Positions 37,333 to 49,004 of a stretch of DNA of 64,000 bases are shown piece by piece; the first letter of the stretch is position 1; each line of letters opens with the position of its first letter. The stretch spans positions 17,050,001-17,114,000 of the forward strand of contig CM114274.1 in the NCBI GenBank assembly GCA_050084515.1. Direction: 5' to 3'. The translations under genes were made by a program, and so were the position numbers. A model generated the notes under the pieces. That model was not told the origin of the DNA. It made no database searches and saw nothing but the letters and a program-made list of their open reading frames with translations. The DNA comes from Blasia pusilla. Lineage: Eukaryota; Marchantiophyta; Marchantiopsida; Blasiales.

Positions 37333-40300
37333 CTACACAAAAGTGAATGCTCGTGCCTTAGGAGGCTTTCGACAATCTGAAGGCATCCAACCAATTCGGT
37401 GCTCGACATTATCATATACTACCAAGTGACCTCGTAGTGAGATATCTGCACCCATGGAGAAAACAGTCCAGCACTTCTTATTTACCACACACAATGGATT
37501 CCTTAACACACCAGCAATTACTCTCTCATGAGAATCCTTCCGCAGAGCCCCAAAAACCTTCGCCAAAAACAGTACAAGCATTGTAATACACTGCACATGC
37601 AATATCTGGGTTTGTGCAAGAAAAACGCCCACATTGGTCAACTCCGACCATCGAAGTGAAGGCCCTTTTCTTCAAGAGTTATACATGAAAGTGGAAAGGG
37701 GGTGATTTGAAAAGTTACCACCAATAATGTTGATCCCATCACTCCCAGTTTCACTTGAGTCCATGATTCCAAGGCAGACATTGCCACGAGGCTGCTATGT
37801 CCCAACAGTATTCATGTGAGTTTCTCAGAAATCAAGATCCTTGTTCATAGCACAATCTATTGTGAAACTACCAAACGCTACACTTGTAATGGCAGATTCA
37901 GACTTAGATGCGCATGTTGAACTTGCTTGAAGCAAGCAAGAAGAGAAGCATCTGTACTTTCAAGTAGTAAAGAAGAACATTGGACATAATTTAACATAAT
38001 CGTGGGCCACAAACCTAGCATTTGTCCACGTTTGAGAACATACACTTTAGTCTGCCTAAAGTAGTGTTTCACACCTTTGGGCCCACACTGACATTCTGGA
38101 GTAATGGAGAAACAGCTGAAAGACCTGCAACTCGAGACATAATTCACATTTATGGACTCCCTCTCCCACTCTCATAATTTTCACAATATTTGGACAAGGA
38201 ATGTATGAGTACGTACGGTGATCACAAGATAAGCTTGAGGAATGATGTTCATAAACCGACTTGCTAAAAGCCATGAAGTACCAAAGTTGAATGTGACTGG
38301 CTGGAAATATCGACTTGCTTCAGAGACCGTCCTGCAAACTCAACATCATAACTTAGAAGTTAATTCAAGAATTCCACTAATTAAGATAAACAACTTTTCT
38401 TCCAACTCCCTCAATCAGTCTCCCATGCAGCACAAATCTCTCACTGTGCCACTTGAAACAAATTTTGAGTCTGCACCTGAAAGGCGTTTTGCCTCGCCAA
38501 CAAAGAGGTAATGTTGTGTCTGCTGTATCTTGATCCAACCCACTTCCTTCCAACCCTTCTTGAACCTGCTTCACATATTGATAATATTGAGCAACAATAG
38601 GAAACTCTCTGAAAATCAGAAATTACTTCTTCCTACCCAGCCAGCAAAGCGAAACCCCCAAGTGCACTTTTGACATCCTCTGGAAACAAACACTTCCTTG
38701 GCAATTTCAAGAGACATGTATTTTACAGAATTTCAGAAGACTCACAGCTGCAACAAAAGCTGAGTATATGTTTGGGACAAGGTAGGTGTAAGAAGTTCCG
38801 CTGTCAAAAATAAAGTCATTCTCCTCGGGCACGTCATCATCAATGTCCAGGGTAGAAAACCCGTACTGAATCTTTTTTACACTAACGAAGTAGCTTTCCC
38901 TGCATAATTTTAAGGGAACTACATTATTAGGAAATAGAAATTACAATGAGATTACAACAATAATTACATGTGGACCTTGTACATGCAGATTTATACAAGA
39001 ATAGCTGAGTTCATGGCAAGAAGATAGATTGACTTTCAGTTTCAGGAACATCCCTCCAGAATAAATTACACGACGATTTATTCCTGGGACATCTCTCCTC
39101 AGCTAGTACTCGTGAACTTGATTGATGTGTGTTATATATTTTTCTATAATGTAAAGGATTTCCCAACACGATCAAGGCAACAGAACAGCTCACCTACAGA
39201 ATTCACAAGGAGTTAAAGTTAGCCTTCAATGAAAGACGACGTACTTGTAGGGCTTCCGGATCATTGGAGTCCATGTCATGCCCCATGAAGGAACTAAATC
39301 ATTGCCTAGGAATAAGTATCCTCCTCCATGAGTATCAACACCTAGGCAATGTGCAATCACATTGTTCACAATGCCCTGTGCAGCAAGCTGAGCTGGCAAA
39401 GCCACACTTGCACTACTCAAGCCAAGGAGACCATCTGTTTTTGAAGGAGACTGGGCAAAGGACCCTTGCTGGTCATATGAACACCTGTGATAAAATAAAC
39501 CCTGTTAAAAGTTAGCCTTCCAAGTAAAACAAAGTAGATTCATCATCTTAACCACTTCATGAGTCTCTTATGAAAGCAAACTTGAACTTTAGGTCACAGC
39601 CTTTGACAATGTGATCATTTCCACCCATGTCCATTCGGATAACGATGACGGAGGTAACTCATCTGTTTGCCAGAAATGAATCAAGCTGTGCTGCTAACTG
39701 ATCAGACATGCAAGTAGCCAACACACAGACTGCAGACTCTTCCTTAGTGGAAATGACTTTCATCCGAACACATCACAATTTCAGAACATAAGAATTACTC
39801 ACAAAAAGTGATCCTTTTAAGGCCTCTGAATTAGTGGTCATCTTTGGTTAAAGCGCCATTAACATACCCAAAAACCACCTTCGTTTGTGCAAGCGTGCCA
39901 TTTGTGAGCAGCAGGGAAATAGTATCAGATAGGAGTACCCCCATAGTTGAGCTACTATCACCATACTGTATTTCGTAATCACATTGACCGCCTCCTGCCC
40001 CACAGCCATAAGTGCTTCCTCTCTGCAGCTGAGAACAAATTGGCTGTTTGCAGTCCACAAGTTGCCCTCCTTTTGGGTTGTAGAGTGGATGAGGTGTCTG
40101 CAATACCGTCTTCCTGAGGATTAAACGCTCCCCAAATGCAAACCAAGGGGACATTTACGAAGCTCCGCAAAAATTGATCATTCTCAACACGCTCCCAAAA
40201 TCCAAGCATTTGTGTCGGAAAACTGCCCTCCAGTCAACGTAGAGTCTAGAACCCCACACAGGAGCATGTGCAAAACTCACCTCAGGACAATTCGCACATG

Positions 40301-41447
40301 GAGCATTGCACTGCAACCAGGTGAGATCGCTCCCAGTATCAATATCCACGTAATATGGCCTAGCTGGATTACCCACCAGCAGTTGCATGTAGTATAGTCT
40401 GGGAATCCAAACCAAATAAAGACATCAATCTAGCAGGCTGCAAAGCAATCCTACTGACTAAGGAAGTAGAGATCCCTAGGATCTGCTTGGGACTGTTAGA
40501 GACACCATCTCCGACAATCCCATGACGCGGTCAGGCTTCTAAAGTCTCACTACGAAACACAGACACAGTGAAAGAGAGAGACAATTCGTAGTCCAAACTT
40601 CGGCCAAGGTCACGGTTTCGCCAGATGAAGTCTTCGTCAGATCACAGACGGCATGCATGTATTTTCCTACTTATAAAGCTAGCAGTGATGGTGATACCGC
40701 CCTGTTTGATAACAGAAGGCGTATGGTTCTTACGTGACAGTAATGCACGACTTCTTTCACCCCTGAAAACCCAAGGGGCCGAAGAAGGAAGTTAAAAGAG
40801 GGATGAATAACAAGTACACAACCCATGAGAGGCACACGAGCCAAGTCCAGTCCGGAGACAAATCAAGACACCAAGGGTGCGCAATTGGGCTTCAGAATGT
40901 GAGACAAGACGTACCCGTCGGGATAGATGTTCCCACGGACAGGGAATAAGCTAGAGGCGTTCGCCGAAGATCCTTGAACTGCACGCTCCCACAGATTCCT
41001 TCGTCTAAAGTCACGCTCGACTAGCCCATCCGTCGGCAGGTAGCCTTCCGGACTACTGTTACCATGTGCCAATGAAACCATGTGTTTGGCATATAGTCTG
41101 TGGACGTGTGCCCAATCCTCCCCGTCATCCCATTGTTCTTCGAGATAAGAAAGCGAAGGTGCTCGAAAGCACAAGAAGGCTATCACCGCTAAGATAACCA
41201 TAAGAACTACGCCCCTCTTTAGTCCAACTCTGCGAAAGACTGGACGTCTCCCGGGAAGAGGGGTGGGAACTTGTAGAGCTTGGACAGGGGATGATTCGAT
41301 TTGTAAGCCATTGGGAACCTGATGCTGTTGCTGGTCCTGAAACGTGAATGCGGCGCACACAGTCTTGCCGTCGCCCTCGGGCACGGATATTATCACCACT
41401 CCCCTCACCTCTGGTCCCATCATCAGTCTCTGGTCCCTGCTGCCCAT
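37333..41447 (-). CDS. Membrane-anchored aspartyl protease (plant A1 family), 9 exons, about 555 aa
   Basis: Minus-strand exons: 41447-40915, 40398-40281, 40097-39868, 39484-39245, 38899-38746, 38568-38477, 38331-38217, 37791-37719, 37445-37333 (TAG). They sum to 1668 nt, all in phase with GT/AG introns. The N-terminus has the family signature RGVVIISVP, then a membrane segment at about residues 79-95 (RGVVLMVILAVIAFLCF). The protease domain starts SSLFPVRGNIYPDGLYYMQ. Catalytic motifs are DTGS (residues 198-201) and DSGT (406-409), with the flap YEIQYGDSS. Many paired cysteines and the end GDISLRGHLVVYDNVEHRIGW match plant aspartyl proteases of this type, which probably act at membranes of the secretory system (inference). 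Exon 6 may instead start at 38604, adding 12 residues in phase. ATG at 41447 was chosen because the family N-terminus begins there. Confidence 0.93.
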
Positions 41448-43215
41448 GTTCAATAACGACGGCGTCGGCTTCTCCCGTACAACCCTTCCCCCCGACGCCA
41501 ACGCTTGAAAAGAGTCTCTAAGCAAAGAATCTAATCTCCACCGTTCTACGCTGTAATAGTGTGTAGGATACAACCACACATCAGGAGCTGGCCCGCAATC
41601 AAGATCCGAGTGTTGGGATACAATTTCGATGACAAATTGAGGAACTGTCTGTGCACGTGGCCTCGAGACGGAAACTTAATTCGTGTACGTAGAACATGAA
41701 AAATCGGACCCACTTCTGCAGTCTTTCCGAAAGAGACCACTTCGTTGCGATTGTTGAACACCAGCTCCAAGAGTCCAGATTGCTGGCTACCTGTCACAAC
41801 TCGTGGTCACTGGCTGACTATTACGAACCCTCCTCGATTTTTCGAACGCGATTCACGTACGCTATGTCAAAAGGACAGAAAATCGCTCCCTCAAACCCTT
41901 GCTGCTCCCGAACGGGAGCAGCGTCCTGACGTGCATCATCATTTCGCAACTCGACACTCTCGACAGACGGCGATCAAGTGCTTTTCATCTGCAGAAAGTT
42001 TCCATAACCCTGCGTCGAAGATCTTGAACACAAAACAGAAAGAAGTCCTTCGAGTTTGCGACGCATAGATATGAGCCTGCGTTTACAAGACCCTAATCCC
42101 CCTCGCCCTCTCGCCCTCTCGCCCTCGTCGGGACAGGAACAGAAGTATCATGGAAACAGTCATAGACCACAAAGTCAAAGTACAAACGGAGCTCACAGTA
42201 CCAAACTTCCGAGAGATCCGCACCCTCGTGTATGTGCGTCATCGGGGAGACAGACTGACCGAAATGAAGAGGGAATTAAAAAATCAGGGGTTATGCCCCG
42301 CTACCTCCACTGAAACTGGATGGAACGCGGAACCATGGTGCATTGCAGGTGTTTTGACACAGGATCCCCTCTAGAATTGGCGGATGCATCTTTCACTCCT
42401 GGCGGACACTATCTTTGCATCGAGTTCTACTTACGTTTTACGTCCAAAAAAACTTTTATGTGATTTGCATATGTTATTTTCGTGCAAGCGTCGCACGAGC
42501 TTTTCGCTAATTATTGTTTGCTCTTGACCACTACAGGACGGCACTATATTGGGACTTCCCAGCAACTCTTACCGATGTATTTCCTCATCGTGCCCTTTGC
42601 AACCTCACAAGTCCGGAAGGGCAATTTGTGCTCAAGGGTTCCAAACATGTTTGTCGGATCGGAGATCGGATCGATGAGAAGGAAGTTACCATGCTCTAAA
42701 CGCAGCAGGGTTTAGGAAAATCAAAGGAAATTGGTTGCGTTTGTTTACATTTGACGCTCTTGAGTGCAAAATCCCTAGCTTGCTTCCCTTAGTTTGCACA
42801 TTCAACCTAATACGCACCTTACAAATATTTCTCCATAATCGCCAGTTGAGCTTTCTTCAACTCACAACCATTGGGTGTTACCTCAATAGCCTTCTAAGGG
42901 ATCTGAATTCTGCTCACATCAATGTGGTTTTCACTTGATCATGGAAGTGTATTTTCCACACAAAGCCAAGAAGTTGGAAAGGTACGAGATCTTTGACCAT
43001 GGGTCTTACGGTCCTCATGTGACGGTGAGTTTTGAGCTCTCTCGAGGAAGCAAACCTTGTGAAGGAAACCATCAAGTGGTGTGTTGAACATGGTCATTCC
43101 AAGACATCCAAGTGCACCTCCTCCCATGAATTGAGGAGAAATTTCTTAGAGGTAAGAAATGCTTAAAAACCAGAAGTGACCTTTGTCCACCTTGGGCTAA
43201 GGGTGAGATCCAATC
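41448..43215. other. Upstream region of the protease gene and spacer
   Basis: The first few hundred bases should hold the protease promoter and 5' UTR (minus strand). The remaining open frames have no recognisable motif. A CCCTCGCC-type short tandem run lies near 42100-42128. Confidence 0.35.
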
Positions 43216-43555
43216 ACTACTACAAATGATAGTCTCATTAGGACTCTAAGACCATGATTCATTTACTAATAGTCTAATTAAGGACCTGAAATGGTGCTAG
43301 CATACCTTGTAGTCCCAATTGCCCAAAATGGACTTCGAACAAATCCTTGACCAAGACTCAACTATTTTGAGTCTTGGTCAAGGATTTGTTCGAGATCAAA
43401 AGTCAAGGTCTAAGGGTTACACTAGTTGGGATGAGGGAGGACATATAGTTGTTTTGCGGGCCCATTTTTTGGAAAAATTAGTAGTTGCATACGTATATTA
43501 CAAGTGTTATTTTGCCGATAGACAACGTTCGTGCTTACACAATTAGAGTTGCCTT
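43216..43555. mobile_element. CACTA-like short element remnant with a perfect hairpin
   Basis: CACTACTACAAATGATAGTC (from about 43217) resembles a CACTA-type transposon end. At 43335-43361 and 43367-43393 there is a perfect 27-bp inverted repeat around a 5-base loop (CTATT). No matching terminal repeat or coding part was found, so the assignment is tentative; the hairpin itself is certain. Confidence 0.4.
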
Positions 43556-43735
43556 GCGCATACACATCGCTATACAATCCACATTGTGAGTCACATCCAT
43601 ATCACGCAACACTAATCTTCCCAACACCGAGGTAGATCCACACACATACAAAAATGCACTCATCCATGCACATCGAGACTACACAACAAAATCATAGTAA
43701 AAATGGCTCACACGGCCAAATCCACTCTCAATCTA
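43556..43735 (-). mobile_element. Fragment of the methyltransferase element's terminal region
   Basis: GCGCATACACATCGCTATAC, then ATCTTCCCAACACCGAG, then GATCCACACACATACAAAAAT matches the terminal region of copy C (58458-58583). It runs directly into a broken copy of the 1-kb LTR. No coding part remains. Confidence 0.55.
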
Positions 43736-44050
43736 CATGACCAAATGGCGCCAAGAAAAACATTCAAACTCTAACGGGCTCACGCTATGATGGTTTGCAG
43801 TTTGGAGAGGTCTCAAGAAAAGACAAGTTAGGAAACACAAGTGCCAGACACAAGCGAGGCAAGCGTTTCGAGTGTTTCATGCGTTTATGGTTGTAACTAA
43901 GGAAACCAAAACCAAATGCAAAATCCAAACTTAAGAGAAGTCGAGTCTCGGATGAGACATGGCTTGGGACTCGAACCTTACTTTGGGTGCTGCGAGGTGG
44001 CTCAAGGGCACGGAATGGATTGGGAGTTTTGGCATTGGGATCCGAAACCC
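43736..44050 (+). mobile_element. Truncated copy of the 1-kb LTR family
   Basis: GACCAAATGGCGCCAAGAAAAA, GGGCTCACGCTATGATGG and CGAGTCTCGG, and later CTCAAGGGCACGGAATGGA, align with the solo LTRs at 32.5, 51.1 and 57.2 kb in order. The middle is deleted. It stops at a CACTA-like terminus at 44051. Confidence 0.65.
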
Positions 44051-44370
44051 CACTAGTAGAAAAGGGGCTATTTTAAACCCAGGTGTTAGTGACTCATGTT
44101 ACTAAGAGTCATTTGAACTACTCCTAGTTACTCTAAAACACATCAATTGACTATGAATGACTTATATGATCCTCGAGTCACATTTAATGACTAGGTTAAC
44201 CTCATAGAGGAGGGAAGAGTTTTTTTTCTTAGAGATGTTGGGCAATATTTTGTGAATTTCTTTATTATTATGAACGATGATAAGCCCTCTTTGAGACTAT
44301 TAGGAAGCAACCATAAGGTTGGTTGACATGGAATATACAAAAGGGATCCTAGTAGGTGTTGCCAAAGAAG
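44051..44370. mobile_element. CACTA-like terminus inside the LTR fragment
   Basis: CACTAGTAGAAAAGGGGC at 44051 has the look of a CACTA-superfamily end, and its left neighbour is LTR sequence, so it probably inserted there. GTGACTCATGTTACTAAGAG-type internal repeats follow. I could not find the partner terminus. Confidence 0.35.
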
Positions 44371-44464
44371 ACTAAAATGAACTAAGGTTTAGAAAGTTGA
44401 GATCATTTGATAACAGGAAAATACAAGGAAAACAAGTTAACCTAAGTAGCAAAAGACCTACCTT

Positions 44465-44587
44465 AGCTACTGCCGCGCTTTCTTGAATCACGTTGTCGTC
44501 CAAGGCGGGAATATAGGGAGCGCGCCTTTTCTCTTTTGCGGGTCTCTCATGCTCTTTTAGTTCCTTTTGTTTTGTCATGGTAGACAT
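44465..44587 (-). other. Possible first exon of an unrecognised gene
   Basis: The ATG at 44587 opens a 41-residue lysine-rich frame (MSTMTKQKELKEHERPAKEK) ending at a good donor, AAG|GTAGGTC. I found no downstream exon and no homology. It could equally be part of a mobile element. Confidence 0.2.
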
Positions 44588-45365
44588 TGTTCTTGTCCAA
44601 GTTTGCTATTACACTTTTGACACGCTCGGGACTTCTACGCGAGAAAGAAGGAAGAAGGATTGAAGGCTTGAATAGCTCGAGTGTGGAAGCCGCGTGATTT
44701 GTGCCTTACGATGGTGGAAAAATGCTTTTTTTAGCTCCATCTTCATGAAAGGTTGAGAGAAGGCCTTGGATTGCACACAGTGGCAGAGAAAGTGCACAAA
44801 CCCGATTAGGTACATATTTCATGAAGCCGGGTTGCCTATTTCTTGTCTCTCTTTCTCGTTTTTTCCAGATCCACTTGGTTCTTAGAATCACTTGTTCGGA
44901 AATCTGTCCAAATAGTTTGATGTCCTACATTACAACTCAAGAGACATAACCTGTCAATTTCGTGGCCTACTTGAACAACTGCACTTGTTTGATAACAAGC
45001 ATCTAGTGCGCCTAAATCTTACCACCCAACTTGAATTGTTGCACTTCTTTGATGTCCAACATCTAGTGCGCCTAAATCTTTCCACCCAACTTGATTTCCA
45101 ACATCAGACGACTCAACCATGGGAGTTATTTCTTGTTGCCCCAACTCTAAGGTTTGACAATCTCTGGAAAATGGGACCAAGGCCCTTGAAGTAGTTTCAT
45201 GATAATTGTTATAAAACCCTCGATGTGCTCTGGTTTTCCCTACTGCAAAATTGGTAGATTCGCAAAAACATTTATCAATAGCAAGGTATTGTTTACTCCC
45301 ATGCATCTCTCGGCGTTCTTGTCCTACTTGATGGCCGATAGCATAACCCCAAAACTCATCCTAGC

Positions 45366-45800
45366 TCACATGCTTCCCAAAGTCGTATAACCCCGAATCT
45401 CACTAAAAAAATTTTGTAACCAAGTTGCCTTTGTGAGAGCTCTAGTTAGAGCCATGTACTCTGCTTCACTAGTGGATACAACAACAGATTTCTGCTTCTT
45501 GCTTCCCCAACATACAGTTGTGTGTCCTAACAAGAAACACAAACCAGAGGTTGATGTTCGATCATCCTGATTACCTCCCCAATCAGCATCAGAGTAACCA
45601 TACAATGGTTCTAGGTTGTTTTTCCTACTAACACAAGTCCTAAGTTTGATGTCCCTTTTAGATATTTAAAAATCCTTTTCACAGCATCCCAATGGGTTGG
45701 ACTTGGTTCAGCCATATAGCTAGAAATCATACTCACAACAAAAGAAATGTCACGCCTGGTACAAACCATGCCCACATTACACTACATGCTGCACTTTTAT
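45366..45800 (-). pseudogene. Ty1/copia polymerase fragment (end of RT and RNase H)
   Basis: The minus strand reads MVCTRRDISFVVSMISSYMA, then THWDAVKRIFKYLKGTSNLG, then, after a frame change, GYSDADWGGNQDDRTSTSG and STSEAEYMALTRALTKATWL. This is the copia RT tail and RNase H (catalytic D in YSDAD, E in SEAEYMAL). Only this 3' part is present. It abuts the terminal repeat of copy B near 45810. Confidence 0.85.
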
Positions 45801-46439
45801 AAGGTATATCGTGCGCATATACAACATACATCGTTGTCACTGAACACACACACAAACACGCACGATCCTATGCTCACTCATGGCATCCAAACAACGAGAC
45901 AAGAAGTACTAAAATATCTCCAATAAAGTAAGATCCAATCTCTCTCTACATATTGAGAGAGAAACGAAGGGGAAACCTGGTCTTTGTTCCTAAACGAAGG
46001 GGAAACGTGCTCTCTCAGGTTTCCCGCGGCCTCAGCAGGTCATCCTCAACCTATTGAGCATGTCCTCCACTACTCACAAAGGCGCTCTACTACATCTCAC
46101 CAATCTATTCTAAAAGACGTGACAATTGTTGTGCGCATACACATCGCTACACAACATACATCGTTGTCATCGAACACACACACAAACACGCACGATCCCA
46201 TGCTAACTCATGGCATCCAAACAACGAGACAAGAAGTACTAAAATATCTCCAATCGCCCCCCTAGTTGGTGGTTAGGTCCCTCTAACTCCAGATAGCCAT
46301 CTATCCCTACCTACCACGAGATACATCTCTAGGACGCTAAGAGCAGAAAGGCCGGGTGCTCATGTAGCCCCATCGTTAGTCGCCTTCCTATCATCCATGT
46401 CACAGAAAAAGTCAGAATCGAAACCTATCTAGTATCTCC

Positions 46440-46767
46440 TCTATGTACATCTAGGACACATCCATCATCCTTGAGGAACCCTAGTGAGAAGTGGTGTCAG
46501 ACATGCCATATGCCAACCTCTCGAACATCCATCACAGACTAGCATCGTGGCTGCACCACGGGCAAAACCACACAACATACAACGCAAGTCTACAGGAACT
46601 ACTACTAAGCTCCGATCTACTGTACCATCAATGTTAGGAAGGTGACATGGCACACAATTATGCACATGGTCCTTCCATACCATACCATCGCGTCCCTCCA
46701 ACAAGAGAACACCGGATGGCAAAACGTCACGCATTCTTAGGATAGTGCGCCATGCAGTCATATCCAA
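46440..46767 (-). pseudogene. Integrase tail and PHD finger of copy B (all zinc ligands kept)
   Basis: TILRMRDVLPSGVLLLEGRDG is the integrase C-terminal tail. It is followed by a full Cys4-His-Cys3 finger: CMLCG, CDGC, GWHMAC and, after an in-frame TGA, WMCPRC. The finger spans about 46440-46581. Spacing (C-x2-C-x11-C-x2-C-x4-H-x2-C) is that of PHD fingers, including the Trp before the last Cys pair. Confidence 0.8.
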
Positions 46768-46849
46768 CGTCGTTGGTGCGGTCTACTGCAAGTAAACATA
46801 ATCTCCTTGATGAAACCTCCAGATAGTTGGTCGATAATCACCACCCCGA

Positions 46850-47485
46850 ATAGTCGCATAATGGAATCCACTAACAAATGGGAGGGGTGCTCCACTCTCG
46901 CATACGCCCTCCGTAACACCGCATGGGACACCAAGTTGGTCCACCATAGACGCGGGCGATGGGCTTTAGAACCTACACTCGTCGCATCCAAGAACATTGT
47001 TGGGCCGATTCAAGCACGCACTTGATGAGCACTCGTCACCACCCGTGACCTGTAGTCTCCTAAGATTGGCACATTCTCCAAGATGTAGGCTAGAGAACAA
47101 GATTGGTGCTCCTGCAACTGCCGTAAGATCCTCAACATCTCTCAAAACAACCTGGACCGAGTGTTAGTCAACCCGCTGCCTCGTCCAACACTCGATTGGC
47201 CTTGACATGGCCAACCGGCAATGACCAAATCAATGGTCCCTACTTGTTCTAAGTCCTGCACCCCCAACAACGAAATATCCCTTGGTAGGGAACTCAGGTA
47301 CTCATGTACCGCGGATGCAGACAATAAGTCGGGAAAATGTAGGCATAACTGCGCCACATGTCGTAGTGAGACGCGCCTCATTACATCATCACTCTCTACA
47401 TACATGTATTGCTGGACTTACACTCCTGCCTGCTAAATAGTAGCTAACCTAGCGCTAATCCCTCCAAAGAGATCTAACACTCAAA
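46850..47485 (-). pseudogene. C5-cytosine DNA methyltransferase of copy B
   Basis: Better preserved than in copy A over the catalytic half. Motif I is VLDLFGGISARLA (from 47480, after a TGA). Motif IV is IDLVIAGWPCQGQSS followed by GRGSGLTNTRSRLF, with the PCQ codons at 47202-47210. Motif VI is YILENVP (ENV-P codons 47067-47078). Motif VIII is DATSVGSKAHRPRLWWTNL (about 46930-46985). The C-terminal recognition part is cut off at the deletion. Stops interrupt the frame before motif I, after motif IV and before motif VIII. As a catalytic fold this is a clear DNMT (SAM-dependent cytosine C5 methylation). Confidence 0.87.
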
Positions 47486-47789
47486 TACCCTGCTCCAGGG
47501 TACACCACACAATGGATGTGGTATCCACGGGTGTCATCGTAGCACTTCTTGCTACCTCGGGTTCCTCAAACGTGTCACGCTCCAGTGCAAACGCCTCGCT
47601 CCAGGCGGTTTGCACGTGCTCATCTGCCAATTGTCGAAGCTCCTTAGTCGAGCCCCACAACGGCACCTCTCCTCCATGGAATGATGCGGCTATCATAACA
47701 CTCCTCTCCATAGAAATGTTAGGAACGGGAGTATCCTCAGCATGGACATGTCCCTCAATCAAATCACTAGGCCAAGTGATGGCCTAGTG

Positions 47790-48237
47790 ATCGGGTGATC
47801 TACTATGTGGTACTCGCTCCACCCAAGGATGTCAGTATCCGGAATGGACAACGCTCCACATCGGCTCTCGTCAAGCCCAATCCTCTAAATGACGCTTTCC
47901 CCAACATCAGGGGTTGCGCTCCTGAATCCAACAAGACGCGCTACGGACTAAAAGCTCTACCTCTAGGACTCACCAACTGGAAGACCTCTCCTCGATTATC
48001 TAGCAACACAACAGCAGGAGAAGCCACGACACACTCTATTGCGGGTCTAGCGGGCATCTCCGCCATCCTAGCAGCCGCAGCCTGCCATGAATCTGACGTG
48101 GATGGCCCGAGCATCCGCTCCAAGGGCAGGTCCATCACCTCCTCTACAATCACCTTTGAACGTGATGCAGGAACTCCAACTCCACGTTGACATAGCGTAG
48201 CGGCCAGCCAAAAAGCCTCGGCGGGCATACCCCCCAA
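47790..48237 (-). pseudogene. Retropepsin N-half of copy B
   Basis: RVLLDSGAQPLMLGKASF, then GLGLTRADVERCPFRILTSLGG, carries the DSG catalytic loop (codons 47920-47928). It then stops at a deletion. The upstream frame (from 48237) is the pre-protease region shared with copy A (LCERGVSVFAS in A, LCQRGVGVPAS in B). Confidence 0.7.
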
Positions 48238-48240
48238 TGG

Positions 48241-49004
48241 AGGTGCGGTAAGAGGAGAGGAAGAGAGGACAGAGGACAGAGGAAACTACCTTCAACCCAA
48301 AGAGATTTTATTTTTTTAAGAGAGTTTCCGTTGGGTTGAAGAGAGGAAACTTTTTGTGTGATTTTTTGGGCACTTTTCTTCTCAGTTCTTAAGCACTCCC
48401 ACAGATTTTTTGTCCTCTTCCACATTTTAGCAACCCATGTGAGTCCGACGGATTGCAATTTGCACAAAATTTAGAAAACTGAAAATTTAGTGGAATCATA
48501 AGTGTGGAACCAATCACTTTTTCCATCCAAGGTCTGGAAAAAATCTATCATTTGCCTTGGGCTGAATAAAGTTCAAGCTCAAAGTGAAGGTTTTGGAAAA
48601 TGAAAGTACAGTCTAAAACCTCATTTTGCATCCTCAAAGTGGTTTGTTTAGAATACTTTGCACTTCATTGAGGGAGAGAATTGGTTGGTGGATTCCTACT
48701 CCTACCTCCGACTCTCTTAAAACTACAAGCAACACATAGTACATGTGCTTACAAGGGAAATACCTTTTGCCACTTGTCTCTCTTTAGACAAAGTCATCAC
48801 ATGAACATGTGGGAAAGCAACAGATGTGCACCACATACATCCCTGTGACACTTGAATTTATAGTGTTGTTCCTAACCCAATACATCCTTCCTATTCCATT
48901 GCCACTGTGGACATCTTTTGTGGCGATGATCTCCATTTTTTCCTCTTGAGCTGATGCAATTCACTTTGCACTCTCTAGTGTTGGCCTACACATTTTGTTT
49001 CTCT
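48241..49004. other. Spacer between copy B and the transposase gene
   Basis: No gene is seen. A purine-rich stretch (GAGGAAGAGAGGACAGAGG, about 48253-48283) and an imperfect inverted repeat around CAACCCAAAG / GTTGGGTTGAAG (about 48292-48344) are the only marked structures. Confidence 0.35.

Larger units (their letters stand above)
45815..48240 (-). mobile_element. Copy B: methyltransferase/PHD retrotransposon with large deletions
   Basis: On the minus strand from 48240: a pre-protease segment, retropepsin N-half with intact DSGA, methyltransferase, integrase C-terminal tail, PHD finger, polypurine tract (46256-46264) and terminal repeat. Compared with copy A it lacks the protease second half (junction near 47785) and everything from the end of the methyltransferase to the integrase tail (junction near 46820). 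The terminal segment of about 120 bp is present twice, at about 46135-46255 and 45825-45945, nearly identical, the second beyond a short unrelated stretch. Frames are broken by several stops. Confidence 0.82.

Noticed and set aside
44372-44587. A complete small protein gene
   Set aside because: The frame has no homology and ends in a plausible donor. It is kept only as a weak possible exon.
46850-47485. A host DNA methyltransferase gene
   Set aside because: It is embedded between a retropepsin and integrase/PHD remnants with many stops, and the same arrangement recurs at 30-31 kb. It belongs to a mobile element.
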